A stretch of 10,270 nucleotides of DNA from CAZGOM01 sp964542875 (lineage in GTDB: Bacteria > Planctomycetota > Phycisphaerae > Phycisphaerales > Phycisphaeraceae). Positions 1 to 6,100 of the stretch are shown piece by piece. The translations under genes and the position numbers were made by a program. Where the stretch lies: assembly GCA_964542875.1 (NCBI GenBank), contig CAZIWA010000167.1, positions 1 through 10,270 of the forward strand, written 5' to 3'. Under the pieces are notes generated by a model. It ran no database searches. It saw only the letters and a list, made by a program, of their open reading frames with translations, and was not told where the DNA came from. Position 1 is the first letter of the stretch, and each line of letters begins with the position of its first letter.

Positions 1-23
1 GTGTTTTTTGGTGTGAGGATGAG

Positions 24-104
24 GGAGGTTTTTTTGTTGGCATAACGGGAAGGGGACAGGCCCCTGAAGAAAGGGGACCTGTCCCCGGAGAGGTTTTTGT
101 TGGC
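24..104. repeat. REP-like GGGGACAGG palindrome flanked by direct repeats
   Basis: GGGGACAGG at 52-60 and its exact complement CCTGTCCCC at 78-86 form a long stem. The stem continues inward as CCCCT (61-65) with AGGGG (72-76), leaving one bulged A at 77 and a six-base loop. Each half is also a small palindrome of its own, for example GGGGAC-CT-GTCCCC at 73-86. GGGGACAGGTCCCC-type units are common dispersed repeats in several bacterial groups and look like REP elements moved by RAYT-type transposases. Near-identical T-rich repeats flank it: AGGTTTTTTTGTTGGC at 26-41 and AGGTTTTTGTTGGC at 91-104. No transposase is visible. Confidence 0.7.
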
Positions 105-117
105 GCGCGGGGAGTGG

Positions 118-155
118 AATAAAAAAAACCGGCCCCGATTGCTCGGGGCCGGTTT
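118..155 (-). terminator. Rho-independent terminator of the giant gene
   Basis: On the minus strand, a perfect 13-bp stem with an eight-base GC core (arms 143-155 and 126-138, core CCGGCCCC/GGGGCCGG) closes a four-base loop (139-142). The 3' arm runs directly into eight T residues (128-121). The stem starts about 26 bp after the TGA at 181-183. On the plus strand the 3' side continues TTTGGCTGG, so it should work only for leftward transcription. Confidence 0.93.
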
Positions 156-180
156 GGCTGGTTGTGATGGTTTCACAGGA

Positions 181-3100
181 TCAGGAGATGGTCCACTGGG
201 CCTGAGTGTTGTTGACGAAGTTGACGCTGTAGATGGACTGGATGCCAGCGCCCAGGACTTTGAGGGTGTAGTTGCCTGGGGTGGCGACCAGCCCAGCGGG
301 GAGGTTGATGAAGTAGATCAGGGGATCGGTGCCTGACTGGGTGATGGTGATGGTGTTGTTGGCGAGGTTGGAGCCGCCGTTGCGGGTGAGTTCAAGATCG
401 GTCCAGTCGAAGGTACCGGTGTTGATCTGGGTGCCAAAACGGACGGCGGGGTAGTTGACCGGTGCGGGTTGGTAGCCCGACATGCCGATGATGGCGGTGG
501 ACATGGTCCAAGTGCCCTGAGCGTTGTTGGCGAAGGGCTGCGCACCGGTCTGGGTCTGGATGCCGGCGCCAAGAACCTTGACCACGTAGCTGCCGGCTTC
601 CGAGACCATCGAAGCGGGCAGGTTGATCAGGTAGACCAGGGGGTCAGAGCCTGACTGGGTGATGGTGACCGCGGCGGAGGCGAGGTTGGGGCCGCCGTTA
701 CGGGTGATTTCAAGGTCATTGAAGTCGAAGGTGCTGGTGTTGATCTGGGTGCCAAAGCGTACGGCCATGTAGGCAAGAGGGCTGACCAGCGGAGTGGTGT
801 AGCCGGACATGCCGATGATGGAGGGGCGCATGGTCCAGACGCTTTGGACGTCGTGGACGAGGTTGACGCCGCCTGGGGTTTGGATGCCCGCCGCGGTGAC
901 CTTCAGGTAGTAAGCGCCAGCCTGAGAGACCAGAGAGGACGGGAGGTTGATGTTGTAGACCAGAGGATCGGCCGTTGCGGTGATGGTGATCGCGGCGCTG
1001 GCGATGTTGTTTCCATCGCGAGTGAAGGTCAGGTCCGTCCAGTCGAAAGTGCTGGGGTTGATGGCCGTGCCGAAGCGGACGGGCAAGGTGGTGACGGGGC
1101 TGGTGAACTGGGTGGTGGGGTAGGAGGGGATGCTGATGATGGCCGGCAGCATGGTCCAGACGCCCTGGGCGTTGTTGACGAAGTTAGCCCCGGCTGTGGT
1201 CTGGATGGCTGCGCCGAAGACCTTGAGAACGTAGTTGCCCGGCTCCGAGACGAGGGAGGCGGGGAAGTTGACGTTGTAGATCAAGGGGTCGGTGGCGGAC
1301 TGGGTGATGGTGATGCTGCTGTTGGCGATGTTGCTGCCGCCGTTGCGGGTGAGTTCCAGATCGGTCCAGTCAAAGGTGCCGGTGTTGATTTGAGTGCCAA
1401 AGCGGACGGAGAGGAACGCCAGCGGAACGGAGAGCTGGGTGGAGGGGTAGCTGGACATGCCGATGATGGCGGCATTCATGGACCAGGTTCCCTGACCGTT
1501 GTTGGTGAAGGGGGCTCCGGCTGGCGTCTGGATGCCTGCGCCGTTGACCTTGAGCACGTAAGCGCCTTTGGCGGAGACCAGCGAGGCGGGGAGGTTGATC
1601 AGGTACACCAGCGGGTCGGTGGAGGACTGGGTGATGGTGATGGCGGAGGTGGCGATGTTGCTGCCGCCGTCACGGGTGAGGACCACATCGTTCCAGTCGA
1701 AGGTGCTGGGGTTGATCTGGGTGCCGAAGCGGATGGCCATGTAGGCCAGAGGGCTGGTGAGCGGGACGGTGTAGCCCGACATGCCGATGATGGCGGGGAG
1801 CATGGTCCAGGTGGTGCACTTGGTGTTGTAAGGAACCAAGGTCATGGCCTGAATGCTCGGGCCATCGACGGTGAGTTGATAGTTACCGGCTTCGGCGGTG
1901 AGGGTGTAGGGGATGGTGATGGTGTAGAGCAGCGGGTCAGAGCCCGACTGAACGACGGTGATGGCGGAGGTGGCGAGGTTACCGCCGCCGTCACGGGTGA
2001 GCAGGAGTTTCTCCCAAGTGAAGGAGCCGGGCGCCGCGGGGATGTTGAGGCGGACCTGGATCTGCTTGACGGGTTCTGTCTGAGAGACCGAGAAGGTGGT
2101 GATGCTGGTGATCTCCGGCGCAGCGGAGAAGACGTGGATGGTGTAGTTGGCGCTGTAGCCGGTGGGGCTGCCAAAGCCATCGAGCGCGCGTGCCTTGAGG
2201 GTGTGGTTCCCGTCGGTGAGGGTGTCGAGAACGACCGAGTAAGTGCCGTCGTTGGCAACGGTGCCGGTGCCAACGAGGATGGCGTTCTCGTAGATCTCAA
2301 TGGTGGAGCCGGGAGTGCCGGTGCCAATGAGCGTGGGCGTGGCGGAAGGGGTGTAGCCCGAACCGGGGACGCCTTCGGAGGAGGGCGAGAGGGTGGGAGC
2401 CGAGGGGACGGCGGCGCGCATGCGCCAATCAATGTCGCCGCCTTGGCCCATGGGGTTACCGCCGGGGTCTTTGACAGCACCGTCGACGAGGGTGAGGACG
2501 TAATCGCCGATGTGGCTGGTGAGCGCGGCCAGACCGCCGATGCGGTAGCGATTGGAGGCTGCGTTGACGAGGGTGAGAGTCAAACCGGCGCCGGTGGAGG
2601 CGTCGATGAGGTTGGCACCGCCGTCGCGGGTGAGGGTGACGGATTCCCAGTTAAAGCTGGAAGTGTCGATGGCTTCGCTGAAGAAGACGTCGATGGAGCC
2701 GACGGCCACGGAAGTGACCGAGGGGATGGCCTTGAAGCCTTCAAATTCGGGAGGTGTGGTGTCAAGGACGTTGACGTAGAGGGTGGCCTGGATCGGGCAG
2801 CCGCAGTCCATAATGCCTGAGAGTGTGATGGCTGCCTTGCCGGGTGTGCCGGTGATGTCGATGGTGAAGTCGCCAAAGTCGTAGGAGGTGGGGTCGAGGT
2901 CGAAGGCGTAGTCGGCGAGGATGGCGCCGCCTTTGACGCCGGAAATGCCCAGGAAGAGGACTTCAAAGTCACCGAAGAACTTGGAATCGTAAAGATTGCC
3001 GGAATAGCCGGTATCGGTGTCGTTGAGGGTGATGGTGGCTTCGAGTTTGGCCACCTCGACGTTGAGGACGTTGTCCTGATAAAGCCCGGATGGCGTGGTA

Positions 3101-6100
3101 GCGCGGATGGTGATGCTGCCGGAGCCGACGGTGTCGGGCGTGAGCGTCAGCAGGAGGTAGCCGTCGCTGTCAATGTCGGTGTCGAAAAGGCCGGGGTTGG
3201 TGTTGTCGACGACGGAGAAAGTGAGGAGATCGTAATCGCCGCCGTACTCAAAAGCGTAGAAGAGATCGATTTCAAAATCATCGGTGCCCGCGGGGAGCTT
3301 CAAATTCGGGAAGGGGTCGGCGACGAGTTCGTAATCCAACACGTAGGACTGGGCGTTGACGTTGGTTTGGTCGCCTTGGTTATACCAGGCGACGACGAAG
3401 CGGCCGTCGGGGGCAACACCGACGCGGGTGTTGAAGAGGTAGACGAGGTCGGGGTCCTGGGAGACGACGATGGGGTCGTCGGCACAGCCGCAGTCGTTGT
3501 AGTGACGGGCGAAGACGGTGTAGGTGTTGGCATCGTCGCCCATGTCGAGCCAGGAGACGATGAAGGAGCCGTCCGCGGCGACGCCGACATCGGCGTAGTC
3601 GTTGTAGGAACTGCCCTCCAGGCTGGGGATGAATTCGCCGCCAAAGGGAGTGCTGGGATCGTCGTAGCTTTGACCGAAGATCTGCTCGCCATCGGTGTAA
3701 TCACCAGTCCAGACGATGGTGAACATGCCCTGGGCATTCATGCTGGCCTGGGGATCACACTGGCAGCCTTCGGTGGTGGTGTTGACGAGGAAGTCGGAGC
3801 CTGCCTTGCCGTCGGAATCAAAGAAGCGGGCGTAGATATCGCCCATGTCCTCGGCGGTATCGCCGGACCAGACGGCGATGAACGAGCCGTCATCAGGGTT
3901 CATGGCGACGGCGACATCAAACTGCTGACTTTCAATCACGCCGTCGGAGAGCGCGAGCTCCGTGCCCACCTTGGTGCCGTCAGCGGCGAATTTCTGGCCC
4001 TTCGCCGTGGTGTTGGAGCTGACATCCGTAGATTCCCAGACGACGACGAAGCGACCGTCATTGGCTGCGGAGACGGCCGCAGCGGTCTGGTTGCCAGTGG
4101 TGTCGGAGTTAACGACGAATTCAGCGCCGAGAGCCGTGCCGGTGCTGTCAAAGCGGCGGGCAACGATGTCAAAGTCAGAGCCGACCACAACGCTCCAGGC
4201 GACGACAAACGAGCCGTCCCAGGACATGGCGACGCTGGGATTCTGGCTGAGGCCAGAAAGCGTGTTGATGGAGAATTCATTGCCGATGGGCAAGCCGTCG
4301 GCCCCGAAGCGACGGCCGACGATCTGGAACTCTCCCGTAGGGAGGCCGGATGCTTCCCAAACCAGGACATATGAACCGTCAGCCGCGGTGGCGACATCGG
4401 GGAACAACGGGTTGTCCTGGGTTTGATTGCCGATGACGGCCGGGCCCAAGGGATAGATGCTGCGGTCCGGGGATGCAGAGACGGAGACGTAAACCTGAGC
4501 ATCGGTGTAAGCGCCGAAAGAATCGATTGCGCGGATGGTGATGGAGGCGACGCCTTCACGGCCTTCTTGCGGCTCGACCCAGAGCTCTGTGCCGGAGATG
4601 CCGGCCCAGATCTGTTCGCCGTGGGTGTACCCCATGATCTGGAAGGTCAAGTCGCTTGAATCATCGTGATCATCGGAGAAATAGTTGGCCAGATCGAGCC
4701 CGCCTTCGGTGCCGTCCTCAAAGAGAATGACCGTGGGGATGGGGGAGGCAACGGGGCCGTCGTTGGGGACGGGAACGTAGCTGTAGGACTGGCCGTGAAG
4801 GCCTGATGTTCTCCAAGTGACGAAGAACTCGCCAGAGTCCAGGCCAGCAATGGTGGGGTGAAACGCCGGGGAGCTATAACCGACATTGTTGATGAAGAAC
4901 TCGTCTTGAATCCTATAGCTGAGGGAATTGACGACCTGGCCTTTAAGATCCCCCGATGCCGTGAGCCAGGTGACCAGGAAATGGCCATCGGCAAGGGTGG
5001 CGACACGGGGTGTGGTCAGTGAACTAGAGATGTCTCTGTTGACTGCGAAGGCTTCGGTGGTCGCTTCGCCATCAGCATCGTAGATACGCGCGAAAATCTG
5101 ATTTTCGGAATAGTCATTGGCATCCCAGACGATGGCAAAACCACCAGTGGTAAGCGGGACCGCCTGGGGGGTGCCGAACGTTGAAAAGTCACCATTGCTG
5201 ACGTAGAAATTCGAACCGATCGCGACTCCGCTGCTGCTGTAGAGTTGGGCGAGGATGCCTTCCTGGGAATTAGTCCATCCGTTCCATGCGATGACGAAGG
5301 TGCCGTTATTCAGCGCGGCGATGGTGGCACGGTTGCCGGTCCAGTTGCCGGTATCAAGGACTGTGATTCTGGAGCTTACCGGCGTGCCGGTGTCCGTAAA
5401 GACCTGAGCGAAAAGGATGTCGTTGGAGGCGGCGACTGAGCTCTGCGTCCAGGCGACGGCGAAGCCGCCGCCGGTGAGGGCCTGGATGGTGGGGCTAAAG
5501 ACGCCACCTTCGGTATCGCCGTTGGGATTGAGGCTAATCGGGGAGCCGACGGGTGCGCCAGTGGCGTCAAAGCGCTGGACGATGACATCGGCAAAGCCGG
5601 GGGCGTCGGTTTGCCAGGCGGCGACGAATCCGCCGTCTGCCGTGCCGGTGACGCTGACGCCGGGATCAAGGAAGCCGTCGTGATTGGCGGCCAGAAGGAA
5701 GTCAGCGCCGACGGCTTGTCCGTCTTTGCCGATGAAGTGGGCATAAATGCCGTCATCCTTGATGGACCAGATGACGACGGCGCGGCCGTCGGCGAGCTTG
5801 GCGGAAGAGGTTGCCCATGCGTCGGCGCTGCTGACGACAGTGGGGGCTTGGCCAAGGATGATGCCTTCTGTGGCGCGCACGCGGAAGAGAATGGTGGCGT
5901 TGGCGTAGCCGGAATCGGGATCGGTGGCGTCGAGGGAGATGGTGACATCGCCGTTTAATTGGTCAGCAAGCTGGAGTTCAAGAATGCCATCGGTGATCGA
6001 AGAGAAATCGATGAGGAAATTGCCTCCGGCGTCGACACCGCCGCCGGTGATGGTGGCGTTGAAGTCCATGTCGTCGAAGGGGAAGATGTCATTGGTGAAG

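Noticed and set aside
184..2121. Reading the regular repeats as a CRISPR array or non-coding satellite
   Set aside because: The units are about 320 bp, keep an open reading frame throughout, and vary mostly silently, so they are protein repeats.
1842..2480. Minus-strand open frame of 212 codons within the giant gene
   Set aside because: Ser/Pro/Arg/Thr-rich translation of the +1-shifted repeats, overlapping the real frame on the same strand; a shadow of biased codon use.
844..2820. Long plus-strand open frame of 658 codons opposite the C-terminal half of the giant gene
   Set aside because: It lies wholly antisense to the repeat array. Its product is low-complexity (Gly/Asp/Val-rich, repeated GxGD) and mirrors the repeat period of the real gene. 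High GC and codon bias of the true strand explain the lack of stops.
3367..4374. Plus-strand open frame of 335 codons opposite propeller D
   Set aside because: Same reasons: antisense, low-complexity product with no recognisable domain, and its periodicity follows the blade repeats on the minus strand.
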